A stretch of DNA of 64,000 nt from Kitasatospora sp. MAP12-44 (GCF_029892095.1 NZ_JARZAE010000004.1:2976001-3040000), one strand, 5' to 3'. Numbered from the stretch's first letter, positions 27,246 to 37,131 are shown. The notes: generated by a model not told the origin, from the letters alone. A program made the numbers and translations.

Positions 27246-27404
27246 GACCGACCGGCAATTGGTGGGTGGAGGAAGGAGCGGCGTCCGGGCCGAGTCTGGG
27301 CGGTGCCGACGAGGGAGCCACTGCGGAGCATTGGCGACTGAGGAGAAGCCGTCCAGGCGACAGCCCGGGCGTCGCGACGCCGCCCACCAATTGCCGGTCG
27401 GTCT
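27245..27404. repeat. 22-bp perfect inverted repeat bracketing the ACP-PKS intergenic region
   Basis: Arms 27245-27266 (AGACCGACCGGC and on) and 27383-27404 are perfect reverse complements, 116 bp apart. The left arm starts at the last base of the ACP stop codon. The right arm ends 42 bp before the PKS start. It could fold as a long mRNA stem that tunes PKS expression or could be a miniature insertion element. I see no obvious target duplication. Confidence 0.85.
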
Positions 27405-27446
27405 GAGTACCGGCGGACCTCTGCCGCCGTCGAAGGAAGGGAACCC

Positions 27447-30400
27447 ATGCCGGACTCTGCCGCGCCCGTGGAAGAGCAGCTTCGCACCGCCCTGGAAACC
27501 GTACGCAAGCAGCAGCAGGCCATCAAGGACCTGATGTTGGAGAAGTACGAACCCATCGCCATCGTCGGCGCCGGGCTGCGTTTCCCGGGCGGCAGCAACA
27601 CCCTCGACGAGTTCGCCGGCTTCCTGCGCGAGGGCCGGTCCGGGATCGGCCCGTTCCCGGCGGACCGTTTCGACGTGGACAGGTTCACCACGGCGAACGA
27701 CGACCCCGCCCAGGAGCAGGACGCGGACCAGCAGGGTCGGATCAAGGCCGCCGGCGGCGGGTTCCTGGACCGGGTGGACCTGTTCGACGCGGGCTTCTTC
27801 AACATCTCGCCCAAGGAGGCCCAGTACATGGACCCCCAGCAGCGGCTGCTGCTGGAGACCGCCTGGGAGGCCCTGGAGCAGGCCAACATCGACCCGGCCC
27901 CGCTGCGCCGGGGCAACGGCGGGGTCTACATCGGCGCCAGCTCGATCGACTACGCGCTGGAGCTGGACTCGCTGCCGTACGAGGAGCTGGACGGCCACCT
28001 GGCCTCGGGCATCACCTTCTTCCCGCTGTCCGGCCGGCTCTCCTACTTCCTGGGTTGGCGCGGCCCGTGCATGAGCCTGGACGCCGCGTGCGCCTCCTCG
28101 CTCACCGCGCTGCACACCGCGGTCGAGGGCCTGCGCCACCGGGAGTGCGACATCGCGCTGGCCGGCGCGGTCAACGCGCTGCACCACCCGCGGATCCCGG
28201 TGATCTTCTCCAACGCGAACATGCTCGCCCCCGACGCCCAGTGCAAGACCTTCGACGAGTCGGCCGACGGCTATGTGCGGGCCGAGGGCTGCGCGGTCGT
28301 GGTGCTGAAGCGGCTCTCGGACGCCAAGCGGGACGGCGACGCGATCCTCGGCCTGATCCGCGGCACCGCGGTCGGCCAGGACGGCGACAGCGCGGGCCTG
28401 ACCGTGCCCAACGGTCCCGCGCAGGAGCAGGTGATGAAGGCCGCGATCAAGCGGGCCGCGCTGCGCCCCGAGGACATCCAGTACGTCGAGGCGCACGGCA
28501 CCGGCACCCCGCTGGGCGACCCGATCGAGATGGGTGCGATCAGCGACGTGTTCGCGCAGTCGCACTCCCACGAGAACCCGCTGACCGTCGGCTCGGTGAA
28601 GACCAACCTGGGCCACATGGAGCCGGTGGCCGGGCTGGTGGGCGTGCTCAAGACGCTGCTGCAGATGCGCGAGGACACCGTCTTCCCGCACCTCAACTTC
28701 CACACCCCCTCGGGCCGGATCCCGTGGGACCGCTACCCGGTGACGATCCCGACCGAGAACCGGCCGTGGAAGGCCGACGTGAAGCGGGCCGTGGTGAACA
28801 GCTTCGGCTTCGGCGGCACGATCGCCGCCGTGGTGCTGGAGCAGCCGCCGGTCTTCGCACCGAAGGAGACCGGCCGGCCCGGCGACCGGCAGGTGTTCAC
28901 GCTGTCGGCCAAGAACCGTCGCTCGCTGCGCGCCCTGATCGAGCGCTACCAGCAGCAGTTGGAGCGCGAGCCCGGGGTGTCGCTCGCCGACCTCTGCTAC
29001 ACCTCGAACGTCGGCCGCTCGCACCACCCGCTGCGGATCGCCGGTCCGGTCTCCGAACTCGCCGATCTGCAGGGCCTGTTGACCAAGGGCCTGGCCCAGC
29101 TGGAGCGGCGCGCGATCGAGGCGCCGGAGGCGCGCAAGACCGCCTTCCTGTTCGCCGGGCAGGGCTCGCAGTACCCCGGAATGGGCAAGCCGCTGTACGA
29201 GCGCTACCCGGTCTTCCGTGAGCAGGTGGACGCCTGCGACCAGCTGTTCGCCCCGATGCTCGGCCGCTCGATCCGCGACCTGCTGCTCGGTCTCGGCGAG
29301 GACCAGGAGGCGATCCACCAGACCCGGTTCACCCAACCGGCGCTGTTCACCCTGGAGTTCGCGCTGGCCCAGCTCTGGCTCTCCTGGGGCGCCAAGCCGA
29401 GCGCGCTGATCGGGCACAGCATCGGCGAGGTGGTCGCGGCGGCCGTGGCCGGGCTGTTCAGCCTGGAGGACGCGGTCACCCTGGTGGCGGCCCGCTCCCG
29501 GCTGATGCAGTCGGTGACCGCGCCGGGCGGGATGGCCGCCGTGCCGGCCCCGGCGGCCGAGATCGCCCCGCTGCTCGAGGCGTACCCGGATCTCGCGCTG
29601 GCCGCCGTCAACGCGCCCGACCAGTGCGTCATTTCGGGCGGCAGCGACTCGCTGGCCGAGGTCAGCGCGCTGCTGCGCGAGCGCGGCCTGTCGGTCAAGC
29701 AGCTGCAGGTCTCGCACGCCTTCCACTCCCCGCTGATGACCGAGGTGTTCGACGAGTTCCGCCGGGCGCTGGCCGGAATCACCTTCCAGCAGCCGAAGTT
29801 GACGCTGATCTCCAACCTGACCGGCAAGGTCGCCCGGCCGGCCCAGATCTCCACCCCCGAGTACTGGGTGCGGCACATCGGCGAGCCGGTGGCCTTCGAG
29901 GCCGGGATGCACGCGGTCGAGCGGCGCGGCAAGCACGTGATCGTCGAGATCGGGCCGTCCACCGCGCTGACCACGCTGGCCAAGAAGTGCGTGACCGCCG
30001 AGGACCACCGCTGGCTCAGCAGCCTGCACCCCAAGGAGACCGAGGGGCTGACCATCGTCCGCTCGCTGGGGCAGATGTACGCGGCCGGCCAGCCGGTCTC
30101 CTGGGAGGGCTTCCACCGCGGCCAGGAGGCGCGGCGGATCGAGCTGCCGCTCTACGCCTTCGACCGCAAGCGGTACTGGTTGCCCAACGGCAGCGGCCCC
30201 GGCACCGAGGAGGAGGCCGGCGAGCGGGAGTTCCTGCACGTACCGGTCTGGGTCGAGCAGAGCGCCGAGCCCGGTGAGCCGGTCGAGCGCCATGTGGTGG
30301 TGCTGAACGCGGACGGCGCCGAGCTGCCGGCCGAGCCGGGCGCCCTGCGGGTGTCGTTCGCCGACTCCCCCGAGGACGCGCTGCGCCTGCTGCGCACCGA

Positions 30401-31940
30401 GGGCGCCACCGACCTGGCGTGGCACTGGCGAGCGGGTCAGGGCCCGGCCGGTGTCGAGCGGCTGCGGGCCGAGTGCGAGGCCAACTACCGTGAGCTGCTG
30501 GGCCTGTTGGACGGCCTGGAGCAGCAGGGCTCGGGCCTGGGCCTGCGGGTCTGGCTGGTCACCCGGCAGGCCCAGCAGCTGGCCGGCGACCCGGCCGGCG
30601 ACCCGACCCGGCTGGCGGCGGCCACCCTGTGGGGCTTCGGCAAGGTGCTGCTGAACGAGCGGCCGATGCTGCGCACCACCCTGGTGGACCTGGCGGCGGA
30701 CGGCTCACTGGCCGAGCTGGTGCAGGAGTGGCAGGCCAAGGACACCGGGGAGTTCCAGGTCGGCTACCGCGCCGGCGTGCGCCAGGTGCTCCGGCTGCGG
30801 CCCGCCGCGTCCATCGCGGACTCCACCGGCCCGGTGCCGGTCCGGGCCGACCGTACGTACCTGGTCACCGGCGGTCTGGGCGCGCTCGGCCTGGTCACCG
30901 CCAAGCGGCTGGTGGCCGAGGGCGCCCGGCGGATCGCCCTGCTCGGGCGCCGCGCGGTGGGCGAGGAGGAGGCCGGCCGGATCCGCGAGCAGCTCGGCAC
31001 GGCCGCCGAGGTGCTGTTCCTGCGGGGCGACGTCGGCGACGCCGCCGACCTGCGCCGGGTCGCCGAGCAGCTCAAGTCGGCCGAGCACCCGCTGGGCGGC
31101 ATCATGCACGCGGCCGGCGGTCTGGCCGACGCGCCGGTCTCCGCGCAGACCTGGGAGAGCATCGACAGTCTCTTCGGCGCCAAGGTGTACGGGAGTTGGC
31201 TGCTGCACGAGCTCACCGCCGACTTCCCCGAGCTGGACTTCTTCGTCGCCTTCTCCTCGGCCGCCTCGGTGGTCGGCGGCGCCTCGCAGTCCAACTACGC
31301 GGCGGCCAACGCCTTCCTCGACCAGCTGGTGCACTGGCGGGCCGGCCAGGGGCTGCCCGCGCTGGGCGTCAACTGGGGTCCGTGGTCGGAGGTCGGCATG
31401 TCGGCCCGGCTCAGCGCCCAGCACGTCAAGGCGCTGGAGCGGGAGGGCATCACCTTCTTCACCCCGACCCGCGCGCTGGACACCCTGCTGGCCCGGATGG
31501 GCTGCACCGACCCGGTGGCGCCGGTCCAGCTGGTGGCCGGCGAGTGCGACTGGGACCGCTTCTCGGCGGCCAAGCCGGTGGTGAACGCCTTCTACGCCGA
31601 GCTGGTCCGCAGCAGCGGCGCGAGCGCGCAGACCATCGACGTGGAGAAGCTGCGCGGCCTGCCGGCCGCCGAGCGGACCACCGCGATCACCGACTTCATC
31701 CGGCACCGGGTGGCGGCGGTGCTGCACATCGAGGACGCCGACGACGTGGGCCCGTACACCGAGTTCGTCCAGGTGGGACTGGACTCGCTGGTGGCGATCG
31801 ACCTCAAGAACGCGCTGGAGGCGGCGTTCCGGGTGCCGCTGCCGCCGTCGATGGCCTTCGACTTCCCGAGTGCGGCGCTGCTCGCCGATCACATCGACCA
31901 GCAACTGGCGCCCGCCGACCAGTTGGTGGCCGCGAGCTGA
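27447..31940 (+). CDS. Modular type I polyketide synthase, KS-AT-KR-ACP
   Basis: A 1497-residue single module. A short coiled N-terminus (EEQLRTALETVRKQQQAIKDL) looks like a docking helix. KS (about 34-470) has C215 in DAACASSLTA (DTACSSS is usual) with EAHGTGT and KTNLGHME histidines. AT (about 570-860) has GHSIGE (S658) and HAFH (757-760), which indicates malonyl-CoA. KR (about 1130-1330) has TGGLGALG and Y1284 in SQSNYAAANAF, with GGLAD suggesting a B-type (D-hydroxyl) product. ACP has S1447 in VGLDSLVAIDLK. There is no DH, ER, methyltransferase or TE. It adds one malonyl unit and reduces it to a beta-hydroxyl, unless used iteratively. An acyl-CoA ligase, a flavoprotein and a thioesterase follow in the same operon. 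Confidence 0.95.
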   Translation: MPDSAAPVEEQLRTALETVRKQQQAIKDLMLEKYEPIAIVGAGLRFPGGSNTLDEFAGFLREGRSGIGPFPADRFDVDRFTTANDDPAQEQDADQQGRIKAAGGGFLDRVDLFDAGFFNISPKEAQYMDPQQRLLLETAWEALEQANIDPAPLRRGNGGVYIGASSIDYALELDSLPYEELDGHLASGITFFPLSGRLSYFLGWRGPCMSLDAACASSLTALHTAVEGLRHRECDIALAGAVNALHHPRIPVIFSNANMLAPDAQCKTFDESADGYVRAEGCAVVVLKRLSDAKRDGDAILGLIRGTAVGQDGDSAGLTVPNGPAQEQVMKAAIKRAALRPEDIQYVEAHGTGTPLGDPIEMGAISDVFAQSHSHENPLTVGSVKTNLGHMEPVAGLVGVLKTLLQMREDTVFPHLNFHTPSGRIPWDRYPVTIPTENRPWKADVKRAVVNSFGFGGTIAAVVLEQPPVFAPKETGRPGDRQVFTLSAKNRRSLRALIERYQQQLEREPGVSLADLCYTSNVGRSHHPLRIAGPVSELADLQGLLTKGLAQLERRAIEAPEARKTAFLFAGQGSQYPGMGKPLYERYPVFREQVDACDQLFAPMLGRSIRDLLLGLGEDQEAIHQTRFTQPALFTLEFALAQLWLSWGAKPSALIGHSIGEVVAAAVAGLFSLEDAVTLVAARSRLMQSVTAPGGMAAVPAPAAEIAPLLEAYPDLALAAVNAPDQCVISGGSDSLAEVSALLRERGLSVKQLQVSHAFHSPLMTEVFDEFRRALAGITFQQPKLTLISNLTGKVARPAQISTPEYWVRHIGEPVAFEAGMHAVERRGKHVIVEIGPSTALTTLAKKCVTAEDHRWLSSLHPKETEGLTIVRSLGQMYAAGQPVSWEGFHRGQEARRIELPLYAFDRKRYWLPNGSGPGTEEEAGEREFLHVPVWVEQSAEPGEPVERHVVVLNADGAELPAEPGALRVSFADSPEDALRLLRTEGATDLAWHWRAGQGPAGVERLRAECEANYRELLGLLDGLEQQGSGLGLRVWLVTRQAQQLAGDPAGDPTRLAAATLWGFGKVLLNERPMLRTTLVDLAADGSLAELVQEWQAKDTGEFQVGYRAGVRQVLRLRPAASIADSTGPVPVRADRTYLVTGGLGALGLVTAKRLVAEGARRIALLGRRAVGEEEAGRIREQLGTAAEVLFLRGDVGDAADLRRVAEQLKSAEHPLGGIMHAAGGLADAPVSAQTWESIDSLFGAKVYGSWLLHELTADFPELDFFVAFSSAASVVGGASQSNYAAANAFLDQLVHWRAGQGLPALGVNWGPWSEVGMSARLSAQHVKALEREGITFFTPTRALDTLLARMGCTDPVAPVQLVAGECDWDRFSAAKPVVNAFYAELVRSSGASAQTIDVEKLRGLPAAERTTAITDFIRHRVAAVLHIEDADDVGPYTEFVQVGLDSLVAIDLKNALEAAFRVPLPPSMAFDFPSAALLADHIDQQLAPADQLVAAS

Positions 31941-32045
31941 TCCGGCAGACCGCGGCCGGCCGGGGAGCTGACACCCCGGCCGGCCGCGCAGGTCGTTCCC
32001 CACCCGCATCGAGACCCGCATCGAGCGAAAGGGCCACACAGGGCC

Positions 32046-33620
32046 ATGACCCAGGACGCACCACAGACGCTCACCGCCGCCTGTGCCCAGCACAGCCACC
32101 GGCGGCCCGACCACCCCGCGGTGATCTGCGAGGACCGGGTCACCACGTACGCGCAGCTGCACAAGGAGAGCAACCGCACCGCGCACGGCCTGCTGGCCGC
32201 CGGCCTGCGGCCCGGCTCGCGGGTCGGCTACCTCGGCAAGGAGTCCGAGCACTACTACGAGATCGCGCTGGCCTGCGCCAAGGCCGGCACCGTCCTGGTC
32301 CCGGTCAACTGGCGGCTGACCGGGAGCGAGGCCGAGCACATCCTGCGCGACTCGGGAGCCGAACTGCTCTTCGTCGAGGAGGCGTTCCGGCCACTCGCCG
32401 AGCGGGTCAAGGAGGAGCTGACGCAGCTGCGCACACTGGTGGCGCTGGCTCCGCCGGGGCCGATCGGCGGCGGGCAGCGGGCCTGGCAGGCCGGGCAGCC
32501 GGACACCGACCTGAACCCGGGCACCGGCGCCGACGACGCCGTCCTGCAGATCTACACCAGCGGCACCACCGGCAAGCCCAAGGGCGTGGTGCTGGCGCAC
32601 CGCAGCTTCTTCACGCTGCCCGCGGCGATGCGCGACAGCGGGGCGAACTGGATCGACTGGCTGCCCGAGGACCGCAACCTGATCTCCCTGCCGGGCTTCA
32701 GCATCGCCGGGATGGGCTGGTTCATGCACGGCTTCGTGGCCGGCGGCACCAATGTGGTGATGCGGATGTTCGTCAGCGAGGAGGCCGTACGGCTGATCGC
32801 GGCGCACGGGGTCACCACCACCTTCGCGGCCCCCGCGATGCTGCAGATGATGATCGAGGAGCCCGGGGTGACCCCGGAGACCTTCCGCTCGCTGCGCAAG
32901 GTGGCGTACGGCGCCGCGCCCATCTCGGAGTCCCTGCTCAAGCGCTGCCTGGCCATGCTGGGCTGCGAGTTCGCGCAGATCTACGCCGCCACCGAGACCG
33001 GCACGGTCGCGGTCTGCCTGCCGCCGAAGGACCACTTCCCCGGCAGCCCGGTGCTCACGGCGGCCGGAAAGGCCTGCCCCGGGCACGAGTTGAAGATCGT
33101 CGACCCGGAGGGCCGGACCCTGCCGGTCGGGCAGATCGGCCAGGTCTGCGTGCTGACCCCGGCCCGGATGCTGGGCTACTGGGGCCTGCCGGAGGCCACC
33201 GCCGAGACCCTGGTCGGCGAGTGGCTGCACCTGGGCGACGCCGGCTACCTCACCGAGGACGGCTATCTCTTCCTCTGCGACCGGATCAACGACACCATCA
33301 TCGCGGCCGGTCAGAACATCTACCCGGTGGAGATCGAGAAGGCGCTCGGCGACCACCCGGCGGTGGCCGACGTCGCGGTGCTGGGCGTGCCGGACGAGCT
33401 GTGGGGCGACGCCGTGCTCGCCTGCGTGGTGCTGCGCCCGGGCGAGCAGCTGCGGGCGCGCGACCTGCGCGGCTTCCTGTCCGGCCGGATCGCGGACTAC
33501 AAGGCCCCCAGCCGCTGGGAGTTCGTCGACAGCATCCCGCGCAACCCCACCGGCAAGATCCTGCGCCGGGTGCTGCGCGAGCGCCACCTGGCGGTCCGCG
33601 CCGCCGGCGCCGAGGCCTGA
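32046..33620 (+). CDS. Acyl-CoA/acyl-ACP ligase (ANL superfamily)
   Basis: A 524-residue adenylate-forming enzyme. A3 motif YTSGTTGKPKGVVLAH, A5 QIYAATETG, A7 WLHLGDAGYLTEDGYLFLCDR, A8 DTIIAAGQNIYPVEIE, and A10 Lys in NPTGKILRRVL. It activates a carboxylic acid with ATP and transfers it to CoA or a carrier protein. GFSIAGMGWFMHGFVAGGTNVVM is typical of fatty-acyl-CoA synthetases. It is 105 bp after the PKS and probably primes the PKS or the free ACP with a starter or azoxy-bearing acid. The substrate is not predictable from sequence. Confidence 0.92.
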   Translation: MTQDAPQTLTAACAQHSHRRPDHPAVICEDRVTTYAQLHKESNRTAHGLLAAGLRPGSRVGYLGKESEHYYEIALACAKAGTVLVPVNWRLTGSEAEHILRDSGAELLFVEEAFRPLAERVKEELTQLRTLVALAPPGPIGGGQRAWQAGQPDTDLNPGTGADDAVLQIYTSGTTGKPKGVVLAHRSFFTLPAAMRDSGANWIDWLPEDRNLISLPGFSIAGMGWFMHGFVAGGTNVVMRMFVSEEAVRLIAAHGVTTTFAAPAMLQMMIEEPGVTPETFRSLRKVAYGAAPISESLLKRCLAMLGCEFAQIYAATETGTVAVCLPPKDHFPGSPVLTAAGKACPGHELKIVDPEGRTLPVGQIGQVCVLTPARMLGYWGLPEATAETLVGEWLHLGDAGYLTEDGYLFLCDRINDTIIAAGQNIYPVEIEKALGDHPAVADVAVLGVPDELWGDAVLACVVLRPGEQLRARDLRGFLSGRIADYKAPSRWEFVDSIPRNPTGKILRRVLRERHLAVRAAGAEA

Positions 33621-33640
33621 CACCCACGAGGAGCCCCCGC

Positions 33641-34666
33641 ATGAGCACACCGACCACTTCGACCCAGCCGCTCCGGTTCGGCCTGCTGTTGCCCACCAGG
33701 GAAATGGCGATGACCGGGAGCTACGACATCGGCCCGCTGCTCGACCTCGCCCGCGAGGCCGAGGATCTGGGCCTGGACGCGGTGTGGACCGGCGACTCGC
33801 TGACCGCCCGCCCGCGGCTGGACCCGCTGGTGGTGCTGGCCACGGTGGCCGGCGCCACCTCCCGTATCTCGGTGGGCACCGCGGCGCTGACCGCCGCGCT
33901 GCGCCACCCGCTGCTCGGCGCCAACATGGTGGCGAGCCTGGACCAGGCCTCCGGCTCACGGTTGGAGCTCGGCGTCGGCGCCGGCTTCCCGATGCCGGAG
34001 AGCGAGGCGGAGTTCGCCGCCGTCGGCGTGCCCTTCGAGGGCCGGGCGGGCCGGCTGGACGAGACGGTCCGGCTCTGGAAGCAGGCGTGGAGCAGCGACC
34101 AGGACCCGGCCGCCGGCAGCTTCCGCGGCAAGCACCTGTCCGCCGACCTGCTGCACCACCTGCCGCCGCCGGCCACCCCGGGCGGGCCGCGGGTCTGGCT
34201 GGCCGGCAGCGACACGCCCCGGGTGCTCGCCCGGGTCGCCCGGCTGTACGACGGCTGGCTGCCGTTCCTGCCCACCGTCGAGGCGTACGACGCCGCGTAC
34301 CGCCGGATCGGCGAGCTGCTGGCCGAGAACGGCCGGCCCGCCGACGCGGTGGTCCCCGGGCTGTACGCGACGCTCAACGTCAACCCCGACCGGGCCCGCG
34401 CCGAGCAGGACCTGGACGCGTACGTCCGCGGCTACTACGGCCGTCCGCTGGACGTCATGACGGGCATCCAGGCGTACGGCTACGGCAGCGCGCAGGAGTG
34501 CGCCGACTGGCTCTCGGGCTACGTCCGGGCCGGCGCGCGGCACGTGGTGCTCCGGCTGGGCTCGCTGGACGCGGGGCCGCAGCTCAAGGAGATCGCCGAG
34601 CACGTGCTGCCGGCGGTGCGCGCCCGGCTCGCCCAGGACACCGACTCCTCGAAGGAGACAGCATGA
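33641..34666 (+). CDS. LLM-class flavin-dependent oxidoreductase
   Basis: A 341-residue TIM-barrel protein of the luciferase-like monooxygenase / F420-dependent group: FGLLLPTREMAMTG, AREAEDLGLDAVWTGDS, LVVLATVAGATSRISVGTAALTAALRHPLL, RLELGVGAGFPMPESEAEF, and GPRVWLAGSDTPRVLARVARLYDGWLPF. These use FMN or F420 for oxygenation or hydride transfer. ATG 33641 has GAGGAG 8 bases upstream. It overlaps the thioesterase gene by ATGA. In this pathway it could hydroxylate or oxidise the chain; the reaction is unknown. Confidence 0.88.
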   Translation: MSTPTTSTQPLRFGLLLPTREMAMTGSYDIGPLLDLAREAEDLGLDAVWTGDSLTARPRLDPLVVLATVAGATSRISVGTAALTAALRHPLLGANMVASLDQASGSRLELGVGAGFPMPESEAEFAAVGVPFEGRAGRLDETVRLWKQAWSSDQDPAAGSFRGKHLSADLLHHLPPPATPGGPRVWLAGSDTPRVLARVARLYDGWLPFLPTVEAYDAAYRRIGELLAENGRPADAVVPGLYATLNVNPDRARAEQDLDAYVRGYYGRPLDVMTGIQAYGYGSAQECADWLSGYVRAGARHVVLRLGSLDAGPQLKEIAEHVLPAVRARLAQDTDSSKETA

Positions 34667-35445
34667 CCACCCCCACCACCACCGGCCAGTGGCTGCAGCC
34701 GGCCGAGGTCCACCCGGACGCGGCGCTGCGGCTCTTCCTCTTCCCGCACGCGGGCAGCGGCGGGACCATCTACCGCAACTGGCACGAGTACCTGCCCGGC
34801 GACTTCTCGCACCAGATCGTCCAGCTCCCCGGCCGCGAGAAGCGCCTGGCGGAGACCGCGTTCACCGAGATCGAGCCGCTGGTCGACGCCATGTACGAGG
34901 CCATCGCGGACGACCTGGACGACCGTCCGTACGCCTTCTTCGGCCACTGCCTGGGCGCCCAACTCGCCTACCGGGTCTCGCTGCTGATGGCCCGCGACGG
35001 GATGCCGGCGCCGATCCTGCTGGGCGTCTCGGGCTGGGCGCCGGAGGGCTTCTCGCAGGTGACCTACGAGCAGAGCCGGATGCCGGAGGCAGAGCTGGTG
35101 CGCTGGATGAAGACGCTCGGCTCGTTCCCCGAGGAGGTCTACGGCAACCAGGACCTGCTGGGCATGATCATCCCGGCGCTGCGGGCCGACCTCGCGGTGG
35201 TCTCCACCTACGTCGACGACGCGGCCCCGACCAACTGCCCGATCGTCGCGTACAGCGGCAAGTCCGACCCGCTGATGGACCCGGGCGCGATGGTCTCCTG
35301 GGACACCCGCTCGCCGGCCTACCTCGGCAACAGCGAGTTCATCGGCGACCACTTCTACATCGACCACCGCGACAACGCGCTCGCGGTCACCTCGGACCTG
35401 ATCCGCCACCTGCGCCGGGGCCTGGCGCAGCAGGCCGCGGAGTGA
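34663..35445 (+). CDS. Type II thioesterase with cysteine nucleophile
   Basis: A 260-residue alpha/beta hydrolase of the RifR/GrsT type: LFLFPHAGSGGTIYRNW near the start, nucleophile elbow FFGHCLGAQLAY, SGKSDPLMDP (Asp) and EFIGDHFYIDH (His). The nucleophile at residue 96 is Cys where type II thioesterases normally have Ser (GHSxG). Cys thioesterases are known in pathways where the acyl enzyme is passed to a nitrogen or other nucleophile rather than water, so it may release or transfer the product instead of editing. It is translationally coupled to the flavoprotein gene (ATGA). Confidence 0.88.
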   Translation: MTTPTTTGQWLQPAEVHPDAALRLFLFPHAGSGGTIYRNWHEYLPGDFSHQIVQLPGREKRLAETAFTEIEPLVDAMYEAIADDLDDRPYAFFGHCLGAQLAYRVSLLMARDGMPAPILLGVSGWAPEGFSQVTYEQSRMPEAELVRWMKTLGSFPEEVYGNQDLLGMIIPALRADLAVVSTYVDDAAPTNCPIVAYSGKSDPLMDPGAMVSWDTRSPAYLGNSEFIGDHFYIDHRDNALAVTSDLIRHLRRGLAQQAAE

Positions 35446-35670
35446 GCGGAGTTCGAGGTTTTCGGGGCTTTTCGGGGCCGAGTGGGGCTCTAGCCGCCTT
35501 CTAGGTGCCCCCGGGACCATGCAAGAACGGCGTCGTACGCAGGCGATCACAGACCGTCGCCGACCGAGCGCGGACGTGCGGAAACAGCCGCCGGAAGGCC
35601 CAGCTCAGCACGGCGCCGTCTCCCGTTCTCCCGCGCACGGCACCGAAGAAGTGACAAGGAGTTTCTACCG

Positions 35671-37131
35671 ATGACCGACACAGCCGATGCCCGCAGCCGA
35701 ACAGCTGCACCCTCGGCCCCCGTGGCCGAGGCCGATTCACCGAAGTGGTCCACACTTCCCGTGGTTCTTGCACCCACATTCATGGTCACGCTTGACATGT
35801 TCATCGTTAACGTGGCCATCCCGTCCATCCAGGCGAAGCTGCACGCGGGTTCGGGCGCGATCCAGTTCGTCGTGGCCGGGATCAGCCTCGCCGTCGCCGC
35901 CGTCCTGGTGATGGCGGGCCGGCTGGGCGACATCTACGGCCGTCGCCGCATGTTCACCGTCGGTCTGGCCCTGTTCACCGCCGCCTCCGCACTGTGCGGG
36001 GTGGCCCCGAACGTGGGCGAGCTGATCGTGGGCCGGGTGGCCCAGGGCATCTCGGCCGGCATGATGATGCCCCAGGTACTGGCCATCCTCAGCGTCGCGT
36101 TCACCGGCGCCAACCGGCTCAAGGCCTTCAACGCGTACGGCATCGCCATGGGCTTCGCCGGCGTGTTCGGGCAGCTGATCGGCGGCGTGCTGATCAAGGC
36201 CGACGTCTTCGGTCTGGGCTGGCGCGCGATCTTCCTGATCAACGTTCCGATCGGGATCGTCGTCCTGCTGCTGACGCCCCGCCATGTGCCCGAGTCCAAG
36301 GGCACCGGCAGCGCCAAGCTGGACCTGGTCGGCACCGCCCTGGTGACTGTCGGCCTGGTCGGCGTCATCTACCCGCTGATCAAGGGCCGTGAGGAGGGCT
36401 GGCCCGCCTGGACCTGGATCTGCCTGGCCGGCGCCGCCGTGCTGCTCGCGATCTTCGCCGTCTACCAGAACAGCCTCGGCAACAAGGGCGGTGCCCCGCT
36501 GGTCAACATGTCGCTGTTCAAGCAGCGCGCCTTCTCGGTGGGTCTGATCACCACGCTGCTCTTCTACGCGGTGATGTCGACCTTCTTCCTGATCTTCGCG
36601 CTCTACCTCCAGCAGGGCCACGGCCTGTCCGCGCTCGACTCGGGCCTGATCTTCATCCCGCTGGGCTCGGGCTTCTTCGTCGCCTCGATGATGGCCAAGC
36701 AGCTCGGTGCCAAGCTCGGGCGGCAGACACTGGCCGTGGGCGCCGTGGTGCTCGCGGTCGGCCTGGGCATCCTGGAGCTGATCGTCAACCACCTGGGCAC
36801 CAACGGTGCGATCGGCTGGATCACCCCGGCCCTGCTGGTGGCCGGCTACGGCATGGGCATGGTGATGGCTCCGCTGTCCGCCACCGTGCTGGCCGGCATT
36901 CCCCCGCAGTTTGCCGCAGCCGCCTCCGGCGTGCTGTCCACCGCCGTCCAGGTCGGCACCGCCCTGGGCATCGCGATCATCGGCAACCTGTTCTACAACG
37001 CGCTCGGCACGCACATCCAGCGGAGCTCCTTCACCCACGCCTTCATCCTGAGCACCGAGGTGCTCGCGGTGCTCGCGCTGGCCGTGGCGGCTTCGGTGCA
37101 GCTGCTTCCCAAGCCGGCCAAGAAGGCCTGA
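35671..37131 (+). CDS. MFS drug exporter, DHA2 (14-TM) family
   Basis: A 486-residue transporter with about 14 spans. The DHA2 motifs are visible: VTLDMFIVNVAIPSIQ (motif D1), RLGDIYGRRRMFTVG (motif A) and GRVAQGISAGMMMPQ. It is a proton-coupled exporter, probably for the cluster product and self-resistance. It follows the thioesterase after 225 bp. That gap contains a tandem TTTTCGGGGC repeat near 35456-35475, and the leader starts a new ribosome-binding site (AAGGAG). Confidence 0.93.
   Translation: MTDTADARSRTAAPSAPVAEADSPKWSTLPVVLAPTFMVTLDMFIVNVAIPSIQAKLHAGSGAIQFVVAGISLAVAAVLVMAGRLGDIYGRRRMFTVGLALFTAASALCGVAPNVGELIVGRVAQGISAGMMMPQVLAILSVAFTGANRLKAFNAYGIAMGFAGVFGQLIGGVLIKADVFGLGWRAIFLINVPIGIVVLLLTPRHVPESKGTGSAKLDLVGTALVTVGLVGVIYPLIKGREEGWPAWTWICLAGAAVLLAIFAVYQNSLGNKGGAPLVNMSLFKQRAFSVGLITTLLFYAVMSTFFLIFALYLQQGHGLSALDSGLIFIPLGSGFFVASMMAKQLGAKLGRQTLAVGAVVLAVGLGILELIVNHLGTNGAIGWITPALLVAGYGMGMVMAPLSATVLAGIPPQFAAAASGVLSTAVQVGTALGIAIIGNLFYNALGTHIQRSSFTHAFILSTEVLAVLALAVAASVQLLPKPAKKA

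Noticed and set aside
26715..30425. 1236-codon open frame on the minus strand across the PKS
   Set aside because: Antisense shadow of the KS-AT coding sequence, typical of high-GC genes; no motif is seen.
35450..35480. Tandem TTTTCGGGGC repeats after the thioesterase gene as a regulator box
   Set aside because: The period is 10 bp, only two units, and it resembles neither operator class of the cluster.
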